A stretch of 44,647 nt of DNA from Chlorobiota bacterium. GTDB lineage: Bacteria; Bacteroidota; Bacteroidia; Bacteroidales; B39-G9. Location: assembly GCA_013152655.1 (NCBI GenBank), contig JAADFW010000259.1, forward strand, positions 1-44,647, read 5' to 3'. Of this stretch, positions 24,773 to 33,767 are shown piece by piece. A program made the translations under genes and the position numbers. Numbering within the stretch: position 1 is the first letter of the stretch; each line of letters begins with the position of its first letter. Under the pieces are notes generated by a model that did no database searches, was not told where the DNA came from, and saw nothing but the letters and a program-made list of their open reading frames with translations.

Positions 24773-25834
24773 ATGAAAACAATTATTAGTGGAATTCAAC
24801 AAATTGGTATTGGAGTGCCTGATGTATATGAAGCATGGGCTTGGTACCGAAAATATTTCGGAATGAATATTCCTGTTTTTGACGAAGCAGCAGAGGCAGG
24901 TTTAATGCTTCCTTATACAGGAGGAAAACCTCAAAAAAGACATGCAGTTTTAGCTATTAATATTCAAGGAGGAGGAGGTTTTGAAATTTGGCAATATACT
25001 GAACGGAAACCGCAAAAACCGGTTTTTGATATTAAATTGGGTGATTTGGGTATCTATATAACTAAAATTAAAACCAGGGATATTAATAAAGCGTATGATT
25101 ATTATAAATCTTTAAATGCTGATTTGGTTAGCGAAATAGTTAAAGACCCTAAAGGCAATGAACATTTTTTTATTCGCGATCCGTATAATAATCTATTTCA
25201 GGTAGTTAGTCATAAACATAGTTGGTTTGTTAAAAGAAAAATGGTTACAGGTGGCCCAAATGGTTGTATTATTGGTGTTTCTGACATAGAAAACGCCCGT
25301 AAAGTTTATAGCGATATTTTAGGTTATGATGAAGTTGTTTATGATATAGAAGGTGTTTTTGAAGATTTTGCAAATATTCCTGGTGGTAAAAATAAAGTAA
25401 GAAGAGTATTGCTTAAACATAGTGAACCACGCCAGGGTGGATTTAGCAGATTGTTTGGCACAACAACAATTGAGTTAATTAGTGTGCAAGACAGAACTCC
25501 GGAGAAAATTTATAAAGACAGGTTTTGGGGCGATTATGGGTTTATTCATTTATGTTTTGATATACATGGAATGGATAAAATGAGGAAAGAATGTGCAGAA
25601 AAAGGCTTTAATTTTACGGTGGATAGTAGTAAATCGTTTGATATGGGAGAAGCAGCCGGACATTTCTCTTATATTGAAGATCCTGATGGTGCACTTATTG
25701 AATTTGTTGAAACGCATAAAATTCCGGTTTTAAAGAAAATAGGGTGGTATTTAAATTTAAAAAAGAGAAATCCTGAAAAGCCTTTGCCCGATTGGATGAT
25801 AAAAACAATGGAGTTAAGCAGTCACAAAAATTGA
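24773..25834 (+). CDS. Two-domain VOC (glyoxalase/dioxygenase fold) protein
   Basis: 353 residues with two vicinal-oxygen-chelate modules. The first (residues ~1-135) starts QQIGIGVPDVYEAWAWYRKY and ends HFFIRDPYNNLFQVV. The second (~155-315) starts GCIIGVSDIENARKVYSDIL, continues with GFIHLCFDIHGMDKM, and ends SYIEDPDGALIEFVETHKIP. Paired VOC domains are seen in ring-cleaving dioxygenases and hydroxyphenylpyruvate dioxygenase-like enzymes; the His and Glu of the second module could bind a metal. Co-transcription with an SDR suggests a joint catabolic or modifying step, but the substrate is unknown. Confidence 0.85.
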   Translation: MKTIISGIQQIGIGVPDVYEAWAWYRKYFGMNIPVFDEAAEAGLMLPYTGGKPQKRHAVLAINIQGGGGFEIWQYTERKPQKPVFDIKLGDLGIYITKIKTRDINKAYDYYKSLNADLVSEIVKDPKGNEHFFIRDPYNNLFQVVSHKHSWFVKRKMVTGGPNGCIIGVSDIENARKVYSDILGYDEVVYDIEGVFEDFANIPGGKNKVRRVLLKHSEPRQGGFSRLFGTTTIELISVQDRTPEKIYKDRFWGDYGFIHLCFDIHGMDKMRKECAEKGFNFTVDSSKSFDMGEAAGHFSYIEDPDGALIEFVETHKIPVLKKIGWYLNLKKRNPEKPLPDWMIKTMELSSHKN

Positions 25835-25846
25835 AATTAAAAAAAT

Positions 25847-25877
25847 GAAAGCCACGTACTTTGGCGTGGCTTTTTCT
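25847..25877 (+). terminator. Terminator of the SDR-VOC transcript, possibly bidirectional
   Basis: AAAGCCACG (25847-25855) pairs with CGTGGCTTT (25864-25872), followed by T-rich sequence on the plus strand. A-rich DNA on the other side could also serve the convergent xseB transcript. Confidence 0.85.
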
Positions 25878-25922
25878 TATATAAGTGTAATAAATTGAAT
25901 AAAAGGAGTGTGGTGAATTGGG

Positions 25923-26123
25923 TTAATTTTCCATTTCATCAATAATTTTTTGTACTTCTTCTTCGGTTTTATGAAGCTTTGTTTTACAAAATTTAATTAA
26001 TTCAGCTACCCGTTTAACATTTTTTGAAAGTACGTCAACATCTAATTCGTCTGTTTCAATTTTTTCTAAAATACTTTCTATTTCTTCAATAGCTTTGTTG
26101 TATGTTAAGGTTGGTTTTGTCAT
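25923..26123 (-). CDS. xseB: Exodeoxyribonuclease VII small subunit
   Basis: 66 residues. The small helical XseB subunit binds several-fold to XseA to form exonuclease VII, which degrades single-stranded DNA. The pattern is typical: TYNKAIEEIESILEKIETDE, then LDVDVLSKNVKRVAELIKFC and a final KTEEEVQKIIDEME. Its ATG overlaps the stop of the upstream TPR gene by four bases (ATGA), so translation is coupled to that gene, not to xseA, which lies 4.5 kb upstream. That separation is unusual. Confidence 0.93.
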   Translation of the reverse strand: MTKPTLTYNKAIEEIESILEKIETDELDVDVLSKNVKRVAELIKFCKTKLHKTEEEVQKIIDEMEN

Positions 26124-27457
26124 TGTGTATTTTTCAGCTTTTCAATTTCTTGATTTTGAGTAGAAATAATTTTATGATATTTTTTATTCTTTATCATTAA
26201 ATTAGAAAAAATAATAATAAAAATAATGATAAGAATTAAACCTGAAATTAATGTGATATATATAACTTTTTGTTTTCCTAATTCTAATTGATAAACCAAT
26301 TTATCTTTTTGCAGGTTTTCTTTTTCGTGTTTATTTTTTTCATTATTAAATTCCTTTGTTATTTGTATGCTTTTTTTATTTGCTTCTTCTGTAACAAGTG
26401 TTTCTTTTAAATCTATATATTTTTGAAAATATTCAAGTGCTGATTTATAATTGTCAATAACATAATAAACTTCATAAAGTGCTTTATAATTTAGTAATAG
26501 TAAAGTGCTTAATTGATTTTCTCTGGCAACATTAATGCTTTTATAATAGTAATTTATTGCTTTAGAATATTTTCTGGTCAACTTATAAACATTTCCTATT
26601 TTGTTGTAAATATCAGATAGTTTTTCAAAGTCAGTTGTAGTAATAACAATGTCAAGAGCATTGTTTAACACCTCAAGTGCCCGATTATACTTTTTGAGTT
26701 TAATATTAGTTGTGCCTATGTTGATTAATAATTTTGATTTTTCCTCGGGTTTATTAAAACTACTTACAATTTCAAGTGCTTTGTTATAATGTTCAAGTGC
26801 TATGTTATATTGCTTATCTTCATCATAAACTGCTCCTAAATTATTTAGTGTGTTTATCACACTTTGCTTATTATCAAGTAAAGTAAATGTTTCGAGCGCT
26901 TTTTTATAGAACTCAATAGATTTTGAGTTTTTACCGGCATAGTAATATATTTTGCCAATATCAGAAAGTAAAACGGCTTCTTTATTTTTATAGCCTAACC
27001 TGATATAAATATTTAAAGTTTGTTGATAATACAATAAAGCTTTATCGTAGTTTCTTTGGTTGACATAAATAATCCCGATTTTTTTCATAATATTGGCAAT
27101 TTCTTCTTTTTTACCAACCTTCATGGTTATTTTAATTGCTTTTTGATAATAGTGTAGTGCTTTATTATAATCGCCTGTATTATAATAATTTAATCCCAGA
27201 TAATTTAAAGCAGAAGCTTCTTCTTCCTGAATATTAAATTGTTTGGCATATTCAAGGGCTTTTTTAGCAAATTCAATCGATTTATCGGGTAATATTGGAA
27301 TGTATTCGTTTGCCAATTGATTGTAAATAGTTGCTTTTTTAAAATCACTAACATTCTGCAATTCAGTATTTAAACTGTCAATTTTATCAATTGCAAATAA
27401 TGAAATTGAAGTAAAAATAAACAGGAGGCTAAGAGCTTTAAATTTTATTATGTGCAT
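26120..27457 (-). CDS. TPR-repeat membrane protein lacking an output domain
   Basis: 445 residues. A signal peptide or anchor is at ~1-22. About eight tetratricopeptide repeats follow (for example NYLGLNYYNTGDYNKALHYY, NNLGAVYDEDKQYNIALEHY), then a transmembrane helix near 400-420 (VIYITLISGLILIIIFIIIF) and a short coiled tail ending QNQEIEKLKNTQ. This is the layout of the upstream TPR-SpoIIE gene and of TPR-type histidine kinases or LuxR regulators, but the protein ends where the output domain should begin. It may be a degenerate paralogue or an accessory sensor. The gene is 139 bases downstream of its larger paralogue and overlaps xseB by four bases. Confidence 0.85.
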   Translation of the reverse strand: MHIIKFKALSLLFIFTSISLFAIDKIDSLNTELQNVSDFKKATIYNQLANEYIPILPDKSIEFAKKALEYAKQFNIQEEEASALNYLGLNYYNTGDYNKALHYYQKAIKITMKVGKKEEIANIMKKIGIIYVNQRNYDKALLYYQQTLNIYIRLGYKNKEAVLLSDIGKIYYYAGKNSKSIEFYKKALETFTLLDNKQSVINTLNNLGAVYDEDKQYNIALEHYNKALEIVSSFNKPEEKSKLLINIGTTNIKLKKYNRALEVLNNALDIVITTTDFEKLSDIYNKIGNVYKLTRKYSKAINYYYKSINVARENQLSTLLLLNYKALYEVYYVIDNYKSALEYFQKYIDLKETLVTEEANKKSIQITKEFNNEKNKHEKENLQKDKLVYQLELGKQKVIYITLISGLILIIIFIIIFSNLMIKNKKYHKIISTQNQEIEKLKNTQ

Positions 27458-27596
27458 TATATATGTTGCTTAATGAATTAATACTTTACTTTTTTATAAA
27501 AATAAACAATTATTCTTTATTCTGAAATTTGAAATTATTTTCAAGAATGTTTAATTTATTTGTATAGATTATATGGCAACTTTTATTGAATAAAAC

Positions 27597-30500
27597 TTAC
27601 GCAACTTTTAATCCGATAATTAGTATATCGTCAATTTGTTTTTGTTCGCCTTTCCATTTATAGAAATACTCATCTAATAATTGCTTTTGCTCTTGTAATG
27701 ATTTTTCACTAATATCCAATAATATTTTTTTGAAATTACGGGCAAGTAGCTTCCGGTTGTCTTTTCCTCCAAATTGATCAACATAGCCATCAGAAAACAT
27801 ATATAATAAATCGTTAGCTTTTAATTCTAACTCATGATTTGTAAAAGGTTCATCTTCAATAAAATGAATACCAAGTGGCATTTTGTCAGATTTAATTTCA
27901 ATCAGTTCGTCATTCCTGATAATATAAAGCGGATTATTAGCTCCGGCAAATTGCATTTTTCTGTTTTCAAAATCAATTATTGAAAGTGCCAAATCCATTC
28001 CATCCGCAGCTTCGTCGGGGTCGCCGGTTTGATGTAACGATTTTATTACATTTTCTCTGAGTTTATTTAAAATATCACTTGCTGTAGTTATTTTGTTTTT
28101 GTTAATAATTTCATTTAAAAGTGCTACTCCCAACATGCTCATAAAAGCACCGGGTACTCCGTGCCCGGTACAATCAACTGCGGCAATAATAATTTTATTG
28201 TCTTTTTTGGTCATCCAGTAAAAATCACCACTCACTATATCACGTGGTTTGAAATAAATGAAATAATCAGGCAAAACTTCTTTAATAAAATCTTCGGGCG
28301 GCAATACAGCTGATTGAATTCTGCTTGCATATTCAATACTATCTGTTATTCGTGTGTTTTGTTTTTCAATGTGGTCTCGCTGTTGAGTTACATGATCTCT
28401 TTGTGCCTCTATCTCATCTCTTTGTGATTCAATCTCTTCTTTTTGTTGCATGATTTCTACATTGCGTAATGCAAGTAGTTCGTTCGCTTTTTTAATTTTT
28501 TTGTTTTGTCTGAAGAGTAAAGTTGAAAATATGACAATAATAAGCAACACTAACACAATACCGGCTATTGTTAAATTTTGCCTGTTTATTTTTGCATTCT
28601 GTTGCTCAATTTCAAGCTCTTTTAACCTGTTCTCTTTGTTTAGCCATTCATTCTCTTTTTCTTTCTTTTCTGTTTCATATCTTATTTGCATGTCAGCTAT
28701 CTTCTTAACACTTTCAATGCTTAATATTTCGTCTTTTAATGATGCATATTTTTTATAAAAATTCAAAGAATTTTTATAATCTCCCATAATTGCATAATAG
28801 GTTGAATTGGATAAATATGCATTTTTAAGAAGATTTTTGTTTTTTAGACTTGTTGCATTAGTCAAAGCAGTTTCAAGAAATGGCTTTGCCTGAATTGCAT
28901 TTTTTTCATTCAAATATAATCCGGCAATATCTAACGAAGTATAGGCTATTCCGCTCTTGTCATCAATCAATTTTCTTGCTTTATAAGCTTCGTTAAAGTA
29001 CTCTTTTGCTTTAGTAAAATTCTTTTCTTTCTTATATAAATTTCCGATATAATTTAAGGCTGCTGCTGCATTTTTTTTATCGCCAATAGTTTTATAAATG
29101 TTAAGTGCATTTGTATAATTATTTAAGGCTTCAGGAAAATTATTCAAACTTTTATGTATTAATGCAATATTTATTAATGAACCTGCTATATAATTTTTAT
29201 CACCAATTTCTTGCCTGATTTTTAATGCACGGTTATAATAGTCTAATGCTAATTCATATTGTTTTTCTTTCCAATACACGCCTCCTAAATAATTTAACCC
29301 GTTAGATATTAGTACTTTATCGCCAATTTCTTTGTATATGTCAAGCGATTTTTCAAAATATTCTATTGATTTTTCATAGTTTCCAAGGTCTTTATATATT
29401 AATCCAATATTATTTTGCGAGTTTGCTACATTTTTCTTGTTTCCAAGCGTATCTCTTATACTCAATGATTCAAGATAAAAATTAAGTGCTTCTTTATATT
29501 TAATAATTTTTAAATATAAACTCCCCAGGTTATTTAAAGCATAAGCTATGCCTTCAGGGTCACCCAATGCTTTTCTTATACTTAAAGCTTTGTTGTAATA
29601 ATATATGGCCGAATCGTACTGGTTTGTATTTTTATATACATTTCCAATATTATTATATGAAATAGCAACTCCTGTACTATTTTCAACCTGTTTTTGCAGC
29701 CATAAAGATTTCTTGTAATTTAACAATGATTTTTTCAAATCGTTTAATCTCCAATAAACACTGCCTATTTTGTTGTAAGAACTGGCAATACCATTAGTGT
29801 CATTTAATTCAGTATGAATTTTAAGCGATTTATTGTAGTATTCAAGTGCTTGCTCATATTCACTTAAATCTTTATAAACCATGCCAATATTATCAAGCGT
29901 TGCAGCCAATATATTTTTGTCTGCTAAGCCTGACCTAACTTCATACGATTGCTTGTAATATTCTAAAGCCTTTTCATATTGTCCTGATTTCCAATATATA
30001 CTTCCTAAATAATTTAGAGAAAAACCTATACCTGATGGTTGGTTAATATTTTGATATATTTCAAGTGCCTGTTTATGATAATTAATAGCATCGGTATTAT
30101 AATTAAAATGCCTGAACGTAATTCCCAGGCTATTTAAAACCGATGCCTGTGCTGGTAAATTATTAATGCTTTTAAAAATATTATAAGCTTGGTTGTAATT
30201 AGCAACAGATAAATCAAAATTATTAGATATTTGGTAAATACTTCCTAATGTTTTAAAACAATTGGCTTCCAGGTTTTTATCCTTTTCAGTTTTTGCAATT
30301 TTTATGGCAGCATTTGCATAATGTATGGCTTTTTCAGTATCAAACGAAGCTGATTTAATGGATAATGAATTGAGTATTCCGGCTTTTGTTAGTCCGCTGG
30401 TTTTTGAAAGTAAATTTTCAAGGCTGTCAATTTCATTTTGTCCATTAGTGAATAAGGCAAGAAACATTAAAGCAGATAGAAGGCGAATTATTTTTTGCAT
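27597..30500 (-). CDS. TPR-transmembrane-SpoIIE (PP2C-type) serine phosphatase
   Basis: 967 residues: signal peptide (~1-20, ending FLALFTNGQ); about 13 tetratricopeptide repeats to ~residue 600, presumably periplasmic; a transmembrane helix near 640-665 (LTIAGIVLVLLIIVIFSTLL); a heptad coiled coil (EEIESQRDEIEAQRDHVTQQ); and a SpoIIE/PPM phosphatase domain from ~720 to the end. Metal-binding aspartates are visible in RDIVSGDFYW, AAVDCTGHGVPGAFMSMLG, LYMFSDGYVDQFG and the terminal QIDDILIIGL, so it looks catalytically intact. Such proteins turn an outside signal into dephosphorylation of a small regulatory protein (an anti-anti-sigma factor or a SiaC type). The SiaC homologue at 23384-23770 is a possible target. 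Confidence 0.93.
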   Translation of the reverse strand: MQKIIRLLSALMFLALFTNGQNEIDSLENLLSKTSGLTKAGILNSLSIKSASFDTEKAIHYANAAIKIAKTEKDKNLEANCFKTLGSIYQISNNFDLSVANYNQAYNIFKSINNLPAQASVLNSLGITFRHFNYNTDAINYHKQALEIYQNINQPSGIGFSLNYLGSIYWKSGQYEKALEYYKQSYEVRSGLADKNILAATLDNIGMVYKDLSEYEQALEYYNKSLKIHTELNDTNGIASSYNKIGSVYWRLNDLKKSLLNYKKSLWLQKQVENSTGVAISYNNIGNVYKNTNQYDSAIYYYNKALSIRKALGDPEGIAYALNNLGSLYLKIIKYKEALNFYLESLSIRDTLGNKKNVANSQNNIGLIYKDLGNYEKSIEYFEKSLDIYKEIGDKVLISNGLNYLGGVYWKEKQYELALDYYNRALKIRQEIGDKNYIAGSLINIALIHKSLNNFPEALNNYTNALNIYKTIGDKKNAAAALNYIGNLYKKEKNFTKAKEYFNEAYKARKLIDDKSGIAYTSLDIAGLYLNEKNAIQAKPFLETALTNATSLKNKNLLKNAYLSNSTYYAIMGDYKNSLNFYKKYASLKDEILSIESVKKIADMQIRYETEKKEKENEWLNKENRLKELEIEQQNAKINRQNLTIAGIVLVLLIIVIFSTLLFRQNKKIKKANELLALRNVEIMQQKEEIESQRDEIEAQRDHVTQQRDHIEKQNTRITDSIEYASRIQSAVLPPEDFIKEVLPDYFIYFKPRDIVSGDFYWMTKKDNKIIIAAVDCTGHGVPGAFMSMLGVALLNEIINKNKITTASDILNKLRENVIKSLHQTGDPDEAADGMDLALSIIDFENRKMQFAGANNPLYIIRNDELIEIKSDKMPLGIHFIEDEPFTNHELELKANDLLYMFSDGYVDQFGGKDNRKLLARNFKKILLDISEKSLQEQKQLLDEYFYKWKGEQKQIDDILIIGLKVA

Positions 30501-30677
30501 TGGTAAAAGAGTTAAAAAGTGCAGTTTTCTTTCAAAAGAATAACCTCCAATTTGAATTTTGGATTATTAATATATAAAATAACGGTGAATAGAATTAGAA
30601 AAAAAGAATATAACCATTAAGTTTTAAACAACTTATGAAAAAGAAACTTTAATAGTACTTGACTCAATAGGTATATT

Positions 30678-32087
30678 TTACTCGTTTTTAGATGAGGCTT
30701 GACTTATTTTTTTCTTTTTAACTACTGTGCTTTCAATTTTTCCATCATAAAGCTGAGTTTCAATTTGGCTGTCAACACTAATTTCATCAATACTTTTAAT
30801 TAATTTGCCATTATAATGCGTTAACGAATATCCTCTTTTAAGAATTTCAAGCGGGTTAGTCAATTCAATGGTTTTAGAATAAATAGCTAATTTATTTTCT
30901 TTATTTTGAAATAGTTTTTTTATTGTCTGGGGTGTTTTTGAATGTAATAAATCCAGTTCTTGATTTTTTTTAAACCATTGTTTTAAAAATGAGTTTTTTA
31001 AATGTTGAACTTTATTTTTCAGTGTATTTTTATTTTGTATAATCTTTTTATTAACTATCGATCCGGTTTTAAGTGTATAAATTGAAAGGTTATTTTTCGA
31101 GTTTTGAATTGTGGAAAAGGTTAAATTTTGGAAATTATGCAAATTGGTAATTAGCCATTGCTTTTCTTCTTCAATTAGAGTGCTGGCCTGTTCAAAAAAC
31201 CGATTTTGATATTTGTTTAAAACAACATCAAATTCATATATGGTAGAAATTATAAATTCTGCTACGGCAGTCGGTGTTTTCAGTTTTGTATGTGCTACCA
31301 TATCAGCAATTGTGTCATCACGTTCATGGCCAATACCGGTAATTACCGGTATTGGGAATTGAGTAATATGATACGATAGCCAATAACTATCGAAACAAGC
31401 CAAATCCATTTTTGAACCGCCCCCGCGAATAATTACTACTAAATCGAAGAAATCTTCGTAATTATAAATTTGTTCTAAAGCATTTATGATTGATTCTTCG
31501 GCTTTTTCGCCCTGCATGTTTGCTTGAAATAAACGAGTATAAAATGCATAATTAAATTCATTATTCTGAATTTGGTTCATAAAATCGCCATAGCCCGCAG
31601 CAGTTTTAGAAGAAATAATTGCAATTTTTTGTGGAACAAGTGGAATTTCCAACTCTTTGTTCATATTTATTATGCCTTCTTCATTTAACTGATTTATTAT
31701 TTCTTGTTTTTTAACAGCTAAATCACCTATGGTGTATGAAGGGTCAATGTCAAGAATATTTAAGCTGGAAGAATAAACTTCGTGAAACTCAACCAATACT
31801 TTTACCAAAACCTTAATTCCTGAGGATAATGTTTTTCCTGTTGTTGATTCGAAATATGGCTTTAGCATTCTGTAAGTAAAATTCCAAATTGTAGCTCTCG
31901 ATTTTGCTTTTAGTGTTTCGCTTTTTTCTTTTTTCTCAATTAATTCAAGATAACAGTGGCCGGAGCGAGTATTGATATTTAATTCGCTAATTTCAGCTAT
32001 TACCCAATAAGTGTCAGGAAATGAGTTGTTTATTGAATCTTTTATTCTACTATTCAGTTCATATAAGGTTAAAAAATCTTCCGCCAT
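30678..32087 (-). CDS. xseA: Exodeoxyribonuclease VII large subunit
   Basis: 469 residues. The catalytic subunit of exonuclease VII starts with an OB-fold (DTYWVIAEISELNINTRSGH) and has the nuclease core with VVIIRGGGSKMDLACFD, PVITGIGHERDDTIADMVAH and KTPTAVAEFI, then a long coiled region for XseB binding. It is slightly longer than usual (400-450 residues) because of a Lys-rich tail. It starts three bases after the stop of the subtilase gene, so the two are in one transcript. xseB does not follow directly: two TPR genes lie between. Confidence 0.95.
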   Translation of the reverse strand: MAEDFLTLYELNSRIKDSINNSFPDTYWVIAEISELNINTRSGHCYLELIEKKEKSETLKAKSRATIWNFTYRMLKPYFESTTGKTLSSGIKVLVKVLVEFHEVYSSSLNILDIDPSYTIGDLAVKKQEIINQLNEEGIINMNKELEIPLVPQKIAIISSKTAAGYGDFMNQIQNNEFNYAFYTRLFQANMQGEKAEESIINALEQIYNYEDFFDLVVIIRGGGSKMDLACFDSYWLSYHITQFPIPVITGIGHERDDTIADMVAHTKLKTPTAVAEFIISTIYEFDVVLNKYQNRFFEQASTLIEEEKQWLITNLHNFQNLTFSTIQNSKNNLSIYTLKTGSIVNKKIIQNKNTLKNKVQHLKNSFLKQWFKKNQELDLLHSKTPQTIKKLFQNKENKLAIYSKTIELTNPLEILKRGYSLTHYNGKLIKSIDEISVDSQIETQLYDGKIESTVVKKKKISQASSKNE

Positions 32088-32090
32088 TAT

Positions 32091-33767
32091 TTAGGGTTTG
32101 ATTAATTTTTGCTGAAAGGCCGTATTATTGGCAGTCAGGGTAAAAATATAAAACCCGCGGCTTAATTTTTCTAAACCGTTTATTGTAAAACCTGCCAATT
32201 CATGCGCATTTGCATTTTCTGTTTGCAGCTTAACCGTTCTACCCGAAGCATCAATAATTTGTAGAGTTACCTGTTGGTTGGTATCAGAAAAGAAATCAAT
32301 ATAAATGTGATCGAAAAACAAGGTGGGATTTACTGAAGCTAAAGTGCTTTTCGAAAAATTATATTTAATAGAATTAGCAATGTTTAATGCTTTTGAAAAA
32401 TCAGGAATTCCATAACCTACTAACTCATCAGGCGTATTGTAATTATTGGCGCTTTTTTCAATACTTTGTATTATTTCCATGTTGCTTAAATTGGGTTTTG
32501 CCTGCCATAAGCATGCTACCATCCCGGCTATTAGCGGCGAAGAGAATGATGTTCCTGACCCCAGTAATATTTGATTGGTGTTTATTTGAATGGCTGTTTT
32601 GTAACCTTGTGCAGTAATATTGGGTTTAATTCTGCCATCGGCTGTTGGACCAACCGAACTGAAATAGATATACCTTCCTAATGAATCAACCGCACCAACT
32701 GTAATTATGCTGTCAGCATCGGCAGGGGCTGTAATGTAATGCCAATCATCGTTTCCAGAATTACCGGCACTGTTTACCAAAATCATTCCTTTTGTGGCCG
32801 CAATTTTGGAAGCAATTGAAATTCTCGCTGTATTTCCGTCCATTTCACTATAAGTGTAGTTTTGTGCAGGGTCGTCAAAAACAGAATAACCCAACGAAGT
32901 ATTAATAACATCGGCACCAACACTATCGGCAAACTCAGCAGCAGCAATCCAGTTTTCTTCTTCAACGCGGTATTCTGAATTTACATCTTCCGAACGAAGT
33001 AGCCAAAATTTTGCTTTTGGCGCTGTACCAATTAACATTCCCGGGTCGTTAGCTCCAATAATTGAAAAAACAGCACTTCCGTGATAATGTTTATCAAACT
33101 GAATTTCTCCACCGTCAACAAAATCATGTGTTCCCAAAACCTGGTTGTTAGCCCATATGCTGTCAAAAACATTTAGTGAATCGGCATTGGCAAATCCTGC
33201 ATCAATGATGGCAATTTGCATCCCTTCTCCACGGTAACCCAATTCGTGCAATAAATGACCGTTTACCATATGTATCTGGTTATATCCAAAACCGTAATCG
33301 TAATTAGTGTTGATATAATTATAGGCTGATGTAGTTTTTTCAAAATGGTTCAAAAATTTGTTATGCTTTGATTTATTGGTGCTTATGCCTGTATTTAAAT
33401 ATAGTTTATTTACAAAAGAAATATTTTCGATGGTATCTAACAGAAGCGTATCTGTACTAAAAATAAGTAAAGAATTAAACCACTTTGAACGGTTTAAAAT
33501 TCTAAGGTTTAGTTTTTTTAAACTATCAATATAATAGTTTGATATGGGAAGGTCGTTTTCTTCAATTTCAATATTTTGTTTTGTTCTTCTTTCAATAGCT
33601 CGTTGCGATAAAAAACGCTCAGGATTTCCAATGGTATAATCATTGTTTAGTTTATCGGTTAATTCCAAAATATATTTGTTTGGTGCAACCTGTGCATTTA
33701 CAGTTATTCCAGGAATAAGTAGTAAAAAAAACAAAATGACAAATTTACTTTTTTTCATTTTTTCCAT
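32091..33767 (-). CDS. Secreted S8 (subtilisin-like) peptidase with T9SS sorting domain
   Basis: About 558 residues from 33767, or 555 from the second Met at 33758, which begins the signal peptide (KFVILFFLLLIPGITVNA). Catalytic triad context: Asp in MQIAIIDAGFAN, His in DKHYHGSAVFSIIGAN, and Ser in GSGTSFSSPLIAGMVACLWQ, with the oxyanion-hole Asn in NSAGNSGNDDWH. The C-terminal ~80 residues, ending SRGFYIFTLTANNTAFQQKL, have the pattern of a type A T9SS sorting signal, so the enzyme should cross the outer membrane and be anchored or released at the surface. Its start overlaps the end of the upstream lipoprotein gene; xseA follows after three bases. Confidence 0.93.
   Translation of the reverse strand: MEKMKKSKFVILFFLLLIPGITVNAQVAPNKYILELTDKLNNDYTIGNPERFLSQRAIERRTKQNIEIEENDLPISNYYIDSLKKLNLRILNRSKWFNSLLIFSTDTLLLDTIENISFVNKLYLNTGISTNKSKHNKFLNHFEKTTSAYNYINTNYDYGFGYNQIHMVNGHLLHELGYRGEGMQIAIIDAGFANADSLNVFDSIWANNQVLGTHDFVDGGEIQFDKHYHGSAVFSIIGANDPGMLIGTAPKAKFWLLRSEDVNSEYRVEEENWIAAAEFADSVGADVINTSLGYSVFDDPAQNYTYSEMDGNTARISIASKIAATKGMILVNSAGNSGNDDWHYITAPADADSIITVGAVDSLGRYIYFSSVGPTADGRIKPNITAQGYKTAIQINTNQILLGSGTSFSSPLIAGMVACLWQAKPNLSNMEIIQSIEKSANNYNTPDELVGYGIPDFSKALNIANSIKYNFSKSTLASVNPTLFFDHIYIDFFSDTNQQVTLQIIDASGRTVKLQTENANAHELAGFTINGLEKLSRGFYIFTLTANNTAFQQKLIKP

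Noticed and set aside
27597-30500. DNA-level tandem repeats in the TPR array
   Set aside because: The repetition is at protein level (about 40 residues per unit); the DNA units have diverged, so this is not a tandem DNA repeat.
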